Source: Platanthera guangdongensis | Lineage: Eukaryota; Streptophyta; Magnoliopsida; Asparagales; Orchidaceae | DNA: 64,000 bases | Assembly (NCBI GenBank): GCA_039583875.1 | Contig: CM077160.1 | Span: 112,177,314-112,241,313, forward strand | Reading direction: 5' to 3' | Part shown: piece after piece, positions 11,198 to 21,645 of the stretch | How positions within the stretch are numbered: position 1 is the first letter of the stretch | Layout: every line of letters begins with the position of its first letter | Notes under the pieces: generated by a model | Databases searched by the model: none | What the model was told of the DNA's origin: nothing | The model's input: only the letters and a program-made list of their open reading frames with translations | Position numbers and translations under genes: made by a program

Positions 11198-12610
11198 CTC
11201 CCCCGCAAGCTGGAGCGTATAGGCCATATGCACTCAGCTTGGACAAACATTGGTAAAACAAGGTACTTGATAAAGCCTTTGTGAGAATATCAGCAACTTG
11301 ATCAGTGTCTGCAACATGTTTTAATTCAAGTTTCTTCAATTGAACTTTCTCTCGAATAAAGTGACAGTCGACCTCGATATGTTTTGTGCGCTCGTGAAAC
11401 ACCGGATTCTTTGTTATGTGTATGGCGGCTTGACTATCACAAAATAGAATAGCATATGACGGAAGTTTTACTCCCAGGTCAGTAAGGAGACTTTCAAGCC
11501 ATGTGAGTTCTGAGACAACTGATGTCATCGATCGGTATTCAGCTTCCGCGGAGGATCGAGCGACCACGGCTTGTTTCTTACTTTTACATGTAATGAGGTG
11601 ACCACCAAAATAAGTACAAAACTCACTGGTTGACCGCCGATAATCCAGGGAACCGGCATAATCGGCATCAGAATAAGCGACCAATGCTGGAGCCGAGTTG
11701 GAGGTTTTGTGAACAAGCCCTTGAGCCAGACCTGCCTTAAGATATCGGAGAATCCGTTCAACCGCCTGGAGATGAGAAACTCGGGGGGCATGTATGAACT
11801 GACTGACAACCCCAACTGCAAACGATATATCAGGCCTCGTGACCGTTAGGTAGATCAACTTTCCCACAAGGCGTCGATGTATTTCAGGTTCTGGAGAAGC
11901 AAATCATCATTAGAGGCATGAGCACATAGTTTGTGATTTGCCTTCATCGGGGTATTAGCTGGCTTGCAACCAGACTGACCAGTGTCTTTGAGAAGATCGA
12001 GACAATACTTTCGTTGGGAGAGGACAAGCCCGTCCGGCCATCGTGCGATCTCAAGACCGAGAAAGTAGCGAAGATGCCCAAGGTATTTGGTCTGAAACAC
12101 GGTGCTGAGATGCTGTTTGACCTCTAGAATCCACTTTGAGTCATCCCCAGTAAGTAGGATGTCATCAACATAAACCAACAGAAGGACGGTTCCAGTTGTC
12201 CGGTGTCGGGTGAATAGGGAGAAGTCTGCAGAACTCCGAGTGAAACCCATGTCCCGAACCACCTTGCTGAACTTGTCAAACCACGCCCGAGGGGACTGTT
12301 TGAGACCATAGATGGATTTCTTTAGAAGACTCACACGACACTCCCCCGTGGTCTCAAACACGGGCGGTTGGCGCATGTAAACGGTTTCCTGAAGATGTCC
12401 ATTCAAAAAAGCATTCTTGATATCGAGCTAATGAAGGGGCCAGTGGCGGTGCACAACCACGGAGAGAAGAACCCGAACGGTGTTGAGCTTAGTCACCGAA
12501 GAGAAGGTTTCCTCATAATCAAGACCCTCCTGCTGAGTGAAGCAACGGGCCACAAGTCGGGCCTTCATTCGGGTAATAATGCCACCCGGAGCATGTTTGA
12601 TGACGAAAAC
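11178..12610 (-). pseudogene. Element C reverse transcriptase and RNase H
   Basis: RT shows NGHLQETVYMRQPP, LYGLKQSPRAWFDKFSK and the catalytic YVDDILLTGDD (about 12,170). RNase H shows YSDADYAGSLDYRRS, ARSSAEAEYR and FCDSQAAIHI. A frameshift/deletion at about 11,860 separates the two parts, after KYIDALWES. The upstream join to integrase is closed by an in-frame TGA at 12,611-12,613 replacing a conserved Trp. The 3' end of the frame runs into the LTR (CGGVLEKPI). Confidence 0.9.
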
Positions 12611-13611
12611 TCATTTACACCCAACAGGGTGCTGACCGGGAGGTAAAGGGACAAGGACCCAGGTCTGGTTGGCCAAAAGGGCCGTCATTTCTTTGTCTAT
12701 GGCAGTCCTCCAGCCTGGATGTTGAAGCGCCTCCTGCACAGAGTTAGGGACAGAAATAGAGGATAATGATGTGGCAAAGTGAAGAAGTGACGGTGAAAGG
12801 CGATGTAAAGAGACATAATTCGCCATCGGATGAGTGGTGGATTCGGGAGCCGGAGCAGCATGTAGTGGAGCATCAGAGGTCGAAGCCGACTGCAGTGGGG
12901 TAACGGGATGAGGAGAGCGACGAGAATAGACCCGGATAACAGGTGGATGTGGACGGACCGGAGGCTGTGCAGGAGGAGGAGATGAGGAGGAACGGAGAGT
13001 AGAAATGACAGGACGAACGACGGGCTCTGGACCAGGAGCGATATCCAGAGCAGAAAAGAAGGGAAGATCTTCTCGGAAAGTGACGTTCGCAGAGACAGTC
13101 ACCTTGCGGGTAGTAGGCGAATAGCACACATAACCCTTTTGAGTGCGCGAGTAGCCTACAAAGATATTTTTGGCTGCACGGCGATCCAACTTGTCTGTAG
13201 AGGGACCGAGGTGGTAAACGTAGCAAGTACACCCAAAAGTTCGGGGAGTAACAGGAAAAGGCGGAGTGGAGGGAAATAGGAGGCCGAAAGAAGTAGCATT
13301 CTGGAGGACAGAAGATGGTAGACGGTTTGGGAACCTGCATTTGAAGCATAATGGAGCGAGCAACATCAAGAAGGTGACGATTCCTGCGCTCGGCGACACC
13401 ATTCTATTGTGTAGTATATGGCACACGATGTTTGGTGAAGAATGCCGAACTCAGAGCAGAGGGTCGCGAAGTCATGATCAGTGTACTCGCGCGCATTGTC
13501 AGTACGAATAGTTCGAATGGGCGCAGAGAATTGAGTGCGAGTCTCAAGAATGAAGGCCCTGAAGACGCGGGGAAGCTCAGAACGATCGCGTAGAAGATAC
13601 AACCATTTCAT
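12611..13611 (-). pseudogene. Element C integrase
   Basis: The core reads RTDNAREYTDHDFATLCSEF, then shifts frame near 13,400 where TPQQNG should occur (IYYTIEWC in the shifted frame). It continues through CFKCRFPNRLPS and GCTCYVYHLGP with KNIFVGYSRTQKGYVCYSP, and a Pro/Ser-rich linker before RT. The third catalytic Glu lies in the shifted segment. The TGA at the 3' end replaces the Trp of the conserved GCKWVF block. Confidence 0.88.
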
Positions 13612-15173
13612 GCGAGAGTAATCATCAATAAATATAAGAAAGTAGCGGTAGACAGAAATACTAGTAATTTTGTACGGACCCTATATATCGGAGTGTACCA
13701 AAACAAAAGGAGCGGAGCTCCGAGTACAATGGGAAGGAAAAGATGAACGTGGTTGTTTGCCAAAGATACATGTTTCACACTGATAGTCCGCGTCTGCAGT
13801 AGCCCCTGCCAAAGATACATGTAATCAAGAAGGTAGAACCCGTTCTGCAGTCGCCCCCTACCAATGATAGTCCGCGTCTGCTGATCTTGTATCAGAAAAG
13901 AAGAGGAAGTAAAGGTCACTGAGCAATTTGAATCAGTAGCAAGGCGAGCAACAGAAAGTAAATTAAAAGGAGAGCCCGGAACGTGAAGAGCCGAGCGCAG
14001 GAGAAGAGAAGAGGCGAGAGGAATATCAGCACATCCAGAGACAGGGACAGATGCCCCATTGGCCACAGTAATGTACTTCGGGTGAGGTGAAGACAAGTAC
14101 TGAGGCGGCCGAACAAAGGTGATGTGATGAGTGGCACCAGAATCGAGGATCCATCGTGGGCCAGAGGAGAGGCATGCGATACCTTCATTGGAGATGGAGG
14201 CAGCAGAGGCAACCGAGGCAGGCGGGCGGCTGAGCAGTCCATGAAGATGTTGGAGCTGAAGGAGAACCTCGTCGAGGTCAGTACGAATGGGAGAGGGGTC
14301 GGTGGCAGCAACAAATGCCTGCGGACGAGGAGGGAGACCATGCTTGCGATAGCACGTGGCTTCAAGATGCCCGTCTTTGCCGCAGAACGAGCACTTAGGC
14401 CGAGGCCGCATACCCCGACCACGTCCCCGAGAATCAGAGCGGCCTCCACGAGCTGAAGACGGAAGAGGCAATAAAGGAGCAGCGGCCTGCTGAACAAGGG
14501 CCGGAGAAGGAGGTCCAGGTACATCCGGAGGCGGGGAGACTTTGAGAAGCATCGAGCACACATCTGAGAAGGACGGGGTAACAGTAGAGGAGAGGATGTG
14601 AGCCCGTACACTGTGAAGGTGATGGGGTACCCGAGCCATCATCATGGCTATACCCACAGCTTCCTTTTGGGCACGTTGGGCAGCAAGATCCATAGTAGGA
14701 GTCTGATGTTGGATCCAAGCCTCGACCAGAGACCGGGCCTGAGCAACAAAGGAGGTCAGATCGGTCGCGCCACCGCTATCAAGGGCCTGGAGAGCAGTGA
14801 TAATGTCATACATATGGTGGAGACAATCCTTGCCGGAGTAAAGGGTATGGAGCTCGTCCGACATGCCCTTGGCCGACTCATGGTATATGGCCAGACGATA
14901 AGACTCGCCATCAAGAGAATTAAGGATCCATGTCTGCACACGACCATCATTGCGTAACCAATCGTCAGTAGGAGTACTGGTAACGACCTGTGTCAAGTGA
15001 TGAAGAAACAACTTGGATTGCGGGACACGGCGAACAGAGTGCACCCATTCCACAAAATTCTTCTTGCCGGTTAGAGATATAGTAATACGGAGCTCATCTC
15101 GCACTTCCGGCAGAGAGGCCGGGCGGTCTGCAGGAGGAACCGCTGTTCCGATAGAATCGGCAAAAGAGGCCAT
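13608..15173 (-). pseudogene. Element C gag and protease
   Basis: A 521-codon frame starts at an ATG 15,173 with MASFADSIGTAVPP. Gag has the copia UBN2-like core (WLRNDGRVQTWILNSLDGE, LYSGKDCLHHM) and a CX2CX4HX4C knuckle CSFCGKDGHLEATC near residues 260-275. Protease follows at about residue 340 with the intact motif WILDSGATHHI. The pre-integrase HCRLGH and CDSC zinc block found in elements D and E is absent. In its place the frame reads through locally shuffled sequence (about 13,640-13,880) before ending. Confidence 0.9.
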
Positions 15174-16050
15174 GAAGAAGAGTAGCGGCTATGAGAACAG
15201 ACCGGCAACAGAGGAGACCGCGCGACTAGAGCTGAGACCGCCCGGTCACGATGTGAAGACACCAGCGGCAGGAGGAGGCCGCAACCAAAGGCGGAGATCG
15301 GTGGAAAGAGAAGGCAGCAACGGATAGAGAAAAGCCGCACTGATGGGAGAGAGGAGAAGACTGCGACCTAAATGCGGGAAGGCAACAGTCTGCAAGGTCT
15401 GGCTGAGCACAGCAGCGGTCAGAGAAACAGGAGGCCACGAGCGGGCAGAGAGAAGAGACCGCGAGTAAAGAAGACTCAAGCGGATAGAGAGAACAGATCG
15501 CAGCAACCAGGAACAGTCCGCGGCGAGTAAAAGGTCGCGAGTAGGACTCCAGCGACAAGCCAGCGGATAGCAGAACTCAGCGAACAAGAAGAGTTCGCGA
15601 GTAAGACGAGGCAGAAGGTGGCAAGTAGAAATAGGCCGCAGCGAGCTGGAGCAGGCCGCGAGAAGAGAGCGCGGTCTGGACTAGTAGGAACAGGTCGCGA
15701 GAGAAGCATGCCGCGAGAGACGCAGGCCGCGGGAGAAGTAGGCCGCGAGAGGTGCAGGTCGCGAGAGGAGCAGGCCGCGAGAGAAGAGTGCGGTCTGTAG
15801 GAGATACATGGAGAGGTGGACCCGACGGGATAGAGAGAGGGGGAAGGCTATAAGATGTCTGAGGGGAGGGGTGGAACCACGGAGAAGAAGAGGAAATGAA
15901 AGAAGAGAAGTGGAGCGGACAGGGAGGCAGGTCGCAGGAGACCGAGCGAGCAGCGGACAGAAGAGCAGTCCGCAGAAGGCCGCGGGCTGGGGAGAGGACC
16001 ACGCAGGATAGGCGGTTAAGAAGAGGGAATCCGCCCAAGGAGAATCGGTG
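15174..16050 (-). other. Element C leader, GC-rich repetitive
   Basis: About 880 nt lie between the primer-binding site and the gag ATG. On the plus strand it is purine-rich, with many dispersed copies of motifs such as GGTCGCGAGAGGAGCAGGCC and CAGTCCGC. No protein domain is recognised; open frames here are compositional. Elements D and E have comparable leaders (about 930 and 730 nt). Confidence 0.7.
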
Positions 16051-16062
16051 GCTCTAATACCA

Positions 16063-16244
16063 TGTAGAGAAGGAAAAAGCCAACCTTGTATATATATTCA
16101 CTTGTGTAAAATACAAAAAATGAGTACAAATATATAGATGAGAGAAAGAGATAGGAAGGTCATATACATGATGTGGGACTAAAGAGGAGAGAGAATAACA
16201 ATAAAAATACATAGTGGGCCTAGACTGAATGGGCTTTTCTAGCA
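16063..16244 (-). repeat. 5' LTR of copia element C
   Basis: A 182-bp copy, TGTAGAG...TCTAGCA, with the final CTAACA changed to CTAGCA. It adjoins the primer-binding site at 16,051-16,062 and the target duplication AGAAC. Confidence 0.93.
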
Positions 16245-16289
16245 AGAACATATAATTAAATTTAATATATATAATTTTTTTGTTTATAG

Positions 16290-16449
16290 GATATGGAAAT
16301 CAATAAAGACTTGGAATGAAACTATAAGGAAAGATATGATGTACTTGGGTATTAGTGAGATTATGACACGAGATAGGGCACAATGGCGACAAAGGATCCA
16401 TATAGCCGATCCCACTATATTGGGATAAAGGCTTGAGTGTTGTTGTTGT
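16290..16449 (+). mobile_element. RTE-type LINE, 3' terminal fragment
   Basis: It encodes the C-terminal tail of the LINE ORF (KTWNETIRKDMMYLGISEI, then RAQWRQRIHIADPT) and ends GAGTGTTGTTGTTGTT, the tail also seen in the LINEs at 39.5-40.8 kb and (inverted) at 49.6 kb. It is severely 5'-truncated and lies just beyond the target duplication of copia element C. Confidence 0.85.
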
Positions 16450-16717
16450 TAGGATAAGGAAATCAAAAATTTAAAAATAACTCGGGCATGTCTCTGATGT
16501 CTAACATCTGATATTTTAAAAACTCAATCTGACATATTGCTGCCACCGATTTTTATAACCATGTTGACAACAACTTCTCAACTTTCTTTGTGAAATGGAG
16601 AAGCGCAACCAAACAAGGTATTAATCCAAGGATCCAAAATAAATGAGATGACTATTGTTATGCTAATCTTAGATGACAATCATTAATAGAATACTAAATA
16701 CATAATGGAAGGATTAC

Positions 16718-16827
16718 CTGACAACTCAAATAATCATTACATGCAAGAAAAGCAACATTTGTTGATGATGGCTTGCAGGGGGTGAGAACTGCAACCTTTG
16801 TGATAATGCCCAATGTGCCTTCACTTC
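16718..16827 (-). CDS. D2HGDH: D-2-hydroxyglutarate dehydrogenase, internal exon (third of the three seen)
   Basis: A 110-nt minus-strand exon. The acceptor GCGCAG precedes 16,827 and the donor GTAATCC follows 16,718. Translation is (G)[16 protein letters not shown] through to NDYLSCQ, matching the FAD-binding domain block GSEGSLGIVTKV of plant mitochondrial D2HGDH. This enzyme oxidises D-2-hydroxyglutarate to 2-oxoglutarate and passes electrons to the ETF system. The Gly codon is split G|GA with the preceding exon, in correct phase. No stop interrupts it. The next downstream exon was not found to the left within the window, so either that intron exceeds 16 kb or the gene is broken. Confidence 0.87.
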
Positions 16828-16921
16828 CTGCGCTGCACAAATTGGCAATCTAACATCATTAACAGCTGAAGTGAAAGGAAATTATGAAGAACATGGTCAT
16901 AAAAGAGTAAATTCGCAATAC
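16828..16921 (-). other. Short intron of D2HGDH (94 bp)
   Basis: It begins GTATTGCG at 16,921 and ends TTGTGCAGCGCAG at 16,828 on the minus strand, phase 1. A normal plant intron length, in contrast with its neighbours. Confidence 0.85.
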
Positions 16922-17017
16922 CAATAAAAATGTGTTTCAAGTCATATCCAGTATTGTCTTTGCGCAAGGTTGTAAGCATGTCAAGAATGGTTCCATCAGC
17001 TAAAATGACTTCAAGAC
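16922..17017 (-). CDS. D2HGDH: D-2-hydroxyglutarate dehydrogenase, internal exon (second of the three seen)
   Basis: A 96-nt exon with acceptor ATCTTTCAG before 17,017 and donor GTATTG after 16,922. It reads (G)[14 protein letters not shown], then [16 protein letters not shown], the invariant block in D2HGDH/D-lactate dehydrogenase-type FAD proteins that binds the FAD pyrophosphate. The first codon is completed by the last base of the exon at 42,319 (G|GT, Gly), so the frame is continuous across 25.3 kb. It is uninterrupted. Confidence 0.9.
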
Positions 17018-18281
17018 CTGAAAGATAAATGTAAGAGAAATCATCATGCGCAAGGAATAAAGGCTAATGCATAGGAAGTTTAATTTTACAGAACAAAAAA
17101 TAACAATGTTAAAAACAAAAGAGCAATCCAGTTAAGGGAGCAGGGATAAAAGGAAAATAAGAAGAGCAATTTTCATTCATGGTAATGCACTTGTGAGGAT
17201 AATAAAAAAAAATGAAGAATGTTAGAGACACGTTATAAGGAAACAGATTTGCTGCAAGGAAAAATCATAAACAACAACAAAAACAAGAAGAACTGTGCCT
17301 ATCAAGACCTCGATGGACACATGGGGGAATTATGAAAATTTGTATCGGGTCCACCTAATGAATGATATAAATATATGTTTGGTATTGGCCATCTGTAGGA
17401 ATCGAAATCTTAATAACCTGGATCAGCGTCCTTATACAGTTGCTTTACATCATCAAAAATGCGTTGCAATTTAATCTTGAGTAGTTTGTGTTTGCATGGA
17501 ATTATTTAAGGTCCTAAATTAATATGTGATGGTAGTAAAAGTTTAATGTTCTAAACTCCTTCCATCCCATATAGCTTTCTCTCCTTCCCTGCAGAGTCCG
17601 GGTGCCTAAAAGTTGGGAAAATTGCAACCAACTTCTCACTGTACCTCTCCCCCTCCTCAACTTCACCATAGGAAACAACATGAAATCCAAAAGAAATAAA
17701 TAGAAATCGTGAGTTGCTTATCTTGGTCTGGTGCTACATCAATCAGTGGCGGGCTCCTACCAAACAGTTGGCAACAACTTAGCATAAGGGTCAATTGTCA
17801 TGTAATATTCAATCGATCGAATTTATCAACTCAGGGAGTTCATGCAGAAGGTCAGAGCTGATCTGATGACCAAAATGACGGCAGACCTCGCAGTTAGAGA
17901 AGCTCCGACAAAATCAATTTTTAATGTGGTAATGTGTGCAACGTCTCGAATTTGACAGGGGCAATCCAAGGAATGTCTTTATGACAGGAAGCCTTCAGAA
18001 AGGCAGTTCACGACAAGCTTCAAGGATGGAAGAGGCTTCTAAGTGATAGAATATACACGAATGAACTGAATCTCATATTAGAATTGGAGGAAAAGTTACG
18101 GAACTTACGAAAAAATATGGACCCGTAAATATAAAAGACGTCTTTTTAGAAAAATTGATAGAATTATATTAAAAAACCCCACGGTTAAGCGTGTTCTAGT
18201 GGAAGTAGGATAGGTGGCCTCTTGGAAAATACTTGTAAGCCACCGACACAAATAAAAATAAAAATTGCGCGGTTCAACATA

Positions 18282-19708
18282 GGCTCTGTTTGGTTGGGCT
18301 GTTGCTGATGGAAAGTTGCTGATGAACTGTTGCTGATTGAAAAAGTGCTGATTCTGGAAAATAGAGTTTTGTTAAAAAACTGTTTGGGTGAAACAGAGTT
18401 TACAAAACGGAGTTTTTGAAAAGTTGTTTGGATACAAAACGGAGTTTTGAATAAAATTTTCAAGTACTGTTTGGCTCGATGAACAAAGCATCCCCGCACA
18501 ACAAGAGGCCGGGGAAGGGACCCACACTATACATGTTCAAAGTATGATGAGTTTTCACCAAAATCAACCATTTTCAAGTACCAATACATGTTCAAACAAT
18601 ATAATCATTGTGAATGCAACAACAAAACAAGTGAAATAAATACACTCAACAACCCAATTTTTTTACTTCTATCATCAAATTACAGATGAATATGGGAACT
18701 CAATGATGATTGCGATAAGTATAACTCATCTCCTATCTAATAACAATCGTTAAATGCATCTATCGTGTTGTCCCTCTTCTTAAAAAAGTCTTAACATTCT
18801 ACAGATATTGATGACCATAAGATTGTACTCAGCCATAAACCTTTTGCAGATACAATGCAAAATTTACAGAGAAATTATGAAAAAAATAAATAAATCAGGG
18901 ACTAATCTCAAATGGACAAGGCAAAGCAGTCAAGATTCCGTACAGAGGAGTTAATGGTGATGGGAGTTCACTAACTGATCCACAATGAAGAAGAGGATGG
19001 AATCGTTGGGCAGGCCAGAGACGGTGATGCGGCAACAAGAGCCGCAGCTCCGGCGAACTAGAGCTTATCAGACGATGTCGGACAGCATTTGCATCGCTGT
19101 TTGGAACAAGATCACGGGAGTCGGGGGCAAAGTAGGCGGAGGCGAGGTAGGCGGAGGCCAAATGGAGAAAGGAAACAAGGCTTTTAGCGGCATTCAGCGA
19201 TTTTCACGCCCGGGCACGTGCCCGGGCGTGTCTTAACCTAGTTCCGCCCATGCTTGCAGGGAACAATGTGCGGCTTCCCGATCTTGTTACCCCAGTACCC
19301 CCCTCCTGACTAGGAGCACTGAGAGCTTGGCGAGAATGCCGCCTCTCTCCATCGGTGCGTTAGGGCTTCAAGTGAGAGGCACGAGAGAATAGTGTAGGGT
19401 TTGCGGACTGCAAGGATGCGACCAAAAGGGAGGGAGGAGAAGCGCTTCCGTGAGATCGAGATCGAGATCGAGGAGCGCAGCGTCGTCGTCGATTCGTCGA
19501 CAATGAAGAAGAGGGAGGCGCTTGCGGAAGAATAGTTGTGCGGCTTTTGCGGTTCACTGCAGGAAAAAGTTGCGGCTTGGGTAATAAAGAAAGGAGCGGA
19601 ATTAAAAAAACGAGGGTTTGGAAAAAAGTCAAAACAAACGCCGCTTATTGTCAAAATAGTGGTGCGTTTCAACCGCACCGCAACTGATCAGCTGAACCAA
19701 ACGCCACC
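18282..19708. mobile_element. Non-autonomous TIR DNA element, PIF/Harbinger- or hAT-like
   Basis: The left end begins GGCTCTGTTTGGTTGGGCTG. The right end, inverted, begins GGTGGCGTTTGGTTCAGCTG, giving imperfect terminal inverted repeats sharing GTTTGGTT..GCTG. Flanking triplets are ATA and TTA, so the target duplication is not clean. The left subterminal region has repeated ACGGAGTTTT/AACAGAGTTT motifs. The internal 18,895-19,680 is GC-richer with no transposase recognised. A perfect 26-bp palindrome lies at 19,205-19,230. Superfamily is uncertain. Confidence 0.55.
19205..19230. repeat. 26-bp perfect palindrome centred on CACGTG
   Basis: The left half is CACGCCCGGGCAC and the right half is its exact reverse complement, with no spacer. 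The centre CACGTG is a G-box core and CCCGGG occurs on both sides. It is visible directly in the sequence; function is unknown. Confidence 0.9.
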
Positions 19709-20879
19709 TTAATATGCATGGGTTGAACCAAAAAGGATAATACCTTTACATTGAGGTCGGGTCATCACAATGAGAGACTTATTAACCTCACTGTCTCAAG
19801 TTCCACAGTAACTAAAGGTGTGGATCAACAAGTAGTGGGGTAGGTAGGTTTTATTTCCACCATACACTCGAGTTCACCAAGGGAACCTAGCATGGCAATG
19901 GGAGCACCCCAACGGCACGCGTGTTGGCTGGAGGGAACACAAGTTTCAATTCCCCAAAGGCTACTCAACCGAGATTCATTGGCCTGCCAATACCTTTACA
20001 ATAAGAATATTTACGGGGAGTGAAGACAAGATGGGGGGGGGGGAATGAGAATATTCGAATGGAACATAGTAATACTCGTTACAAGGATGTTGGCCCCATG
20101 ATATGCTAAGTTAGATTTCACAATCTTTGTGTAACACAGCTACCTAGTTTAACAATAATCAACAGTCCGGCTGAAACCCGTGATAAGAAGTAAACTATAA
20201 GATAGTAATAAATTGGTACCAAACAGGTGAAATCTAAGTAATAACTGAAAACATATGGCGGAAGTAAAGTATGAACCTAAGGGAAAAAGGGTACCTCAAA
20301 TTTTGATTCGCAGAGCAAGCTAGAATTGAAAAGAACCACATTTGAATACTAAAATACAAAATATTGTCTGATAAATACAAAATCATAATTGCTTAGGTTA
20401 CACTGATTTCATAAACAGAACAGTACAATAACCGGGAAAAGTAATGTAACATTTGTCATTTAATGCAACAATAAAAAATTAATTTCAAGATTTGATTGCG
20501 ATTAACTGTTTATACGCGCAGTCGACGAATCAAGGTGTGTTTAACTCTCGCGGTCTTTGTCTCGTGTGAAATCTTACTTTAAATGTTTGCGATGTTAGTA
20601 TCGGGAAAATTTCAATTTTGTGTGGGGGAGCAGTATCATGGATTGAAAGGTTTTAAAAGGTAGTGCAATTTTGTAATATGGATGAAATTTCCAATTTTCC
20701 CTCAATAAAAACTGATCCACGATTTATTTCTCCCCCCCCCCCACGGTTTGCGTAACCGTACGCATTTCTCTAATCCCGATATGCGTTCGTTGAAGAGGGA
20801 AAATTGTTGCTCGTTCTTTCTCCCTCTCGACCCAAAGGAGAGAAGGGTTAGGTGTCCGCTTCCTCCTCCGCTGCTCGCA
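19709..20879. other. Unassigned intronic sequence
   Basis: No coding domain, LTR or structured RNA recognised. It contains a G run (about 20,034-20,042), a C run at about 20,732-20,743 and AT-rich stretches. The last part before 20,880 is C/T-rich. Open frames are short and unmatched. Confidence 0.4.
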
Positions 20880-21227
20880 GGTAACACCAGTCGACGGAAC
20901 CTCCCTCTATTCTGCAATAAGCGGCTGGCAGCTCTCCTTTAGAGTTGATATCGCCATCAACAAACCGCAAGGACTGTTATGTCATGCCCAAGTTTGGCTG
21001 GTGAGCCCAAGTTCCGTACAATTAGTTACCTTGGGTTTCTACTCGTAGGTAATCAATCTTTCTTTTGTACCCATCGTTGCATGGTAACCAACATTTGTTA
21101 GCACACAATATTTTCTTTCCTAGATCTCTGATCATCAACTTCTTCAAATCCAAGAAGTAAGGTTTCTACACTTCTCCCTTCAGATCCTACAAGAGTGAGA
21201 CCCCCTTCAGTCCAAGTCTGTGAATCT

Positions 21228-21472
21228 TATCATTTTCGATGAGTCTGTGTGAAATGTTGACAGCAGATCTTACTAAATTTATCCTACTATGCTACCTTCT
21301 TTCTTTTGATTTCAGGAATTGAGACACATAATTCCTTGCATTCAGAAATTTGTTGGCTTGCTAAGTAAATTTTTGTTGTTTTGGGACAAGGTAACAATCC
21401 TTAAAAGATGTTTCATGTCAGTCCTTATCAATTTTTAGGATGACAAGTTATTATTGGTGTACTCAACAAATT
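21228..21472 (+). repeat. 245-bp direct duplication, left copy
   Basis: This host LTR sequence, from TATCATTTTCGATG to ACTCAACAAATT, is repeated without visible difference at 26,785-27,029 on the other side of copia element D. It is far longer than a target-site duplication. Confidence 0.93.
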
Positions 21473-21645
21473 TGTAGAGAAGTGCCCAAAGCTTGTATGT
21501 AGTATTCCAGTAAGTAAATACAAGGAGAGAATACAATTATATAGGAGAGAAGAGAGGAGAATAAATCCTATACATGATGTGGGACTAAAGAAGGAGGAGG
21601 AAAAATGGGCCATCAAATGGGCCTTTTACATGGGCTTTTCTAATA
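21473..21645 (-). repeat. 3' LTR of copia element D
   Basis: 173 bp, starting TGTAGAG and ending TCTAATA on the plus strand, so the terminal CA reads TA. On the minus strand TCCTATATAATTG is the likely TATA box. Confidence 0.9.

Larger units (their letters stand above)
11016..16244 (-). mobile_element. Ty1/copia element C, full-length but defective
   Basis: It has two 182-bp LTRs (about 12 mismatches by eye) and perfect 5-bp target duplications AGAAC at 11,011-11,015 and 16,245-16,249. The primer-binding site TGGTATTAGAGC is at 16,051-16,062, one base from the usual TGGTATCAGAGC. The polypurine tract GCTTGCGGGGGAG lies next to the left LTR. Internal order on the minus strand is gag, protease, integrase, RT, RNase H. 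It belongs to the same family as elements D and E. It has several frameshifts, a missing pre-integrase segment and an in-frame TGA, so it is not autonomous. By LTR divergence it is the oldest of the three. Confidence 0.95.

Noticed and set aside
20702..20942. Possible small coding exon before 20,880
   Set aside because: The frames are short and unmatched, and the plus-strand one runs into gypsy LTR sequence.
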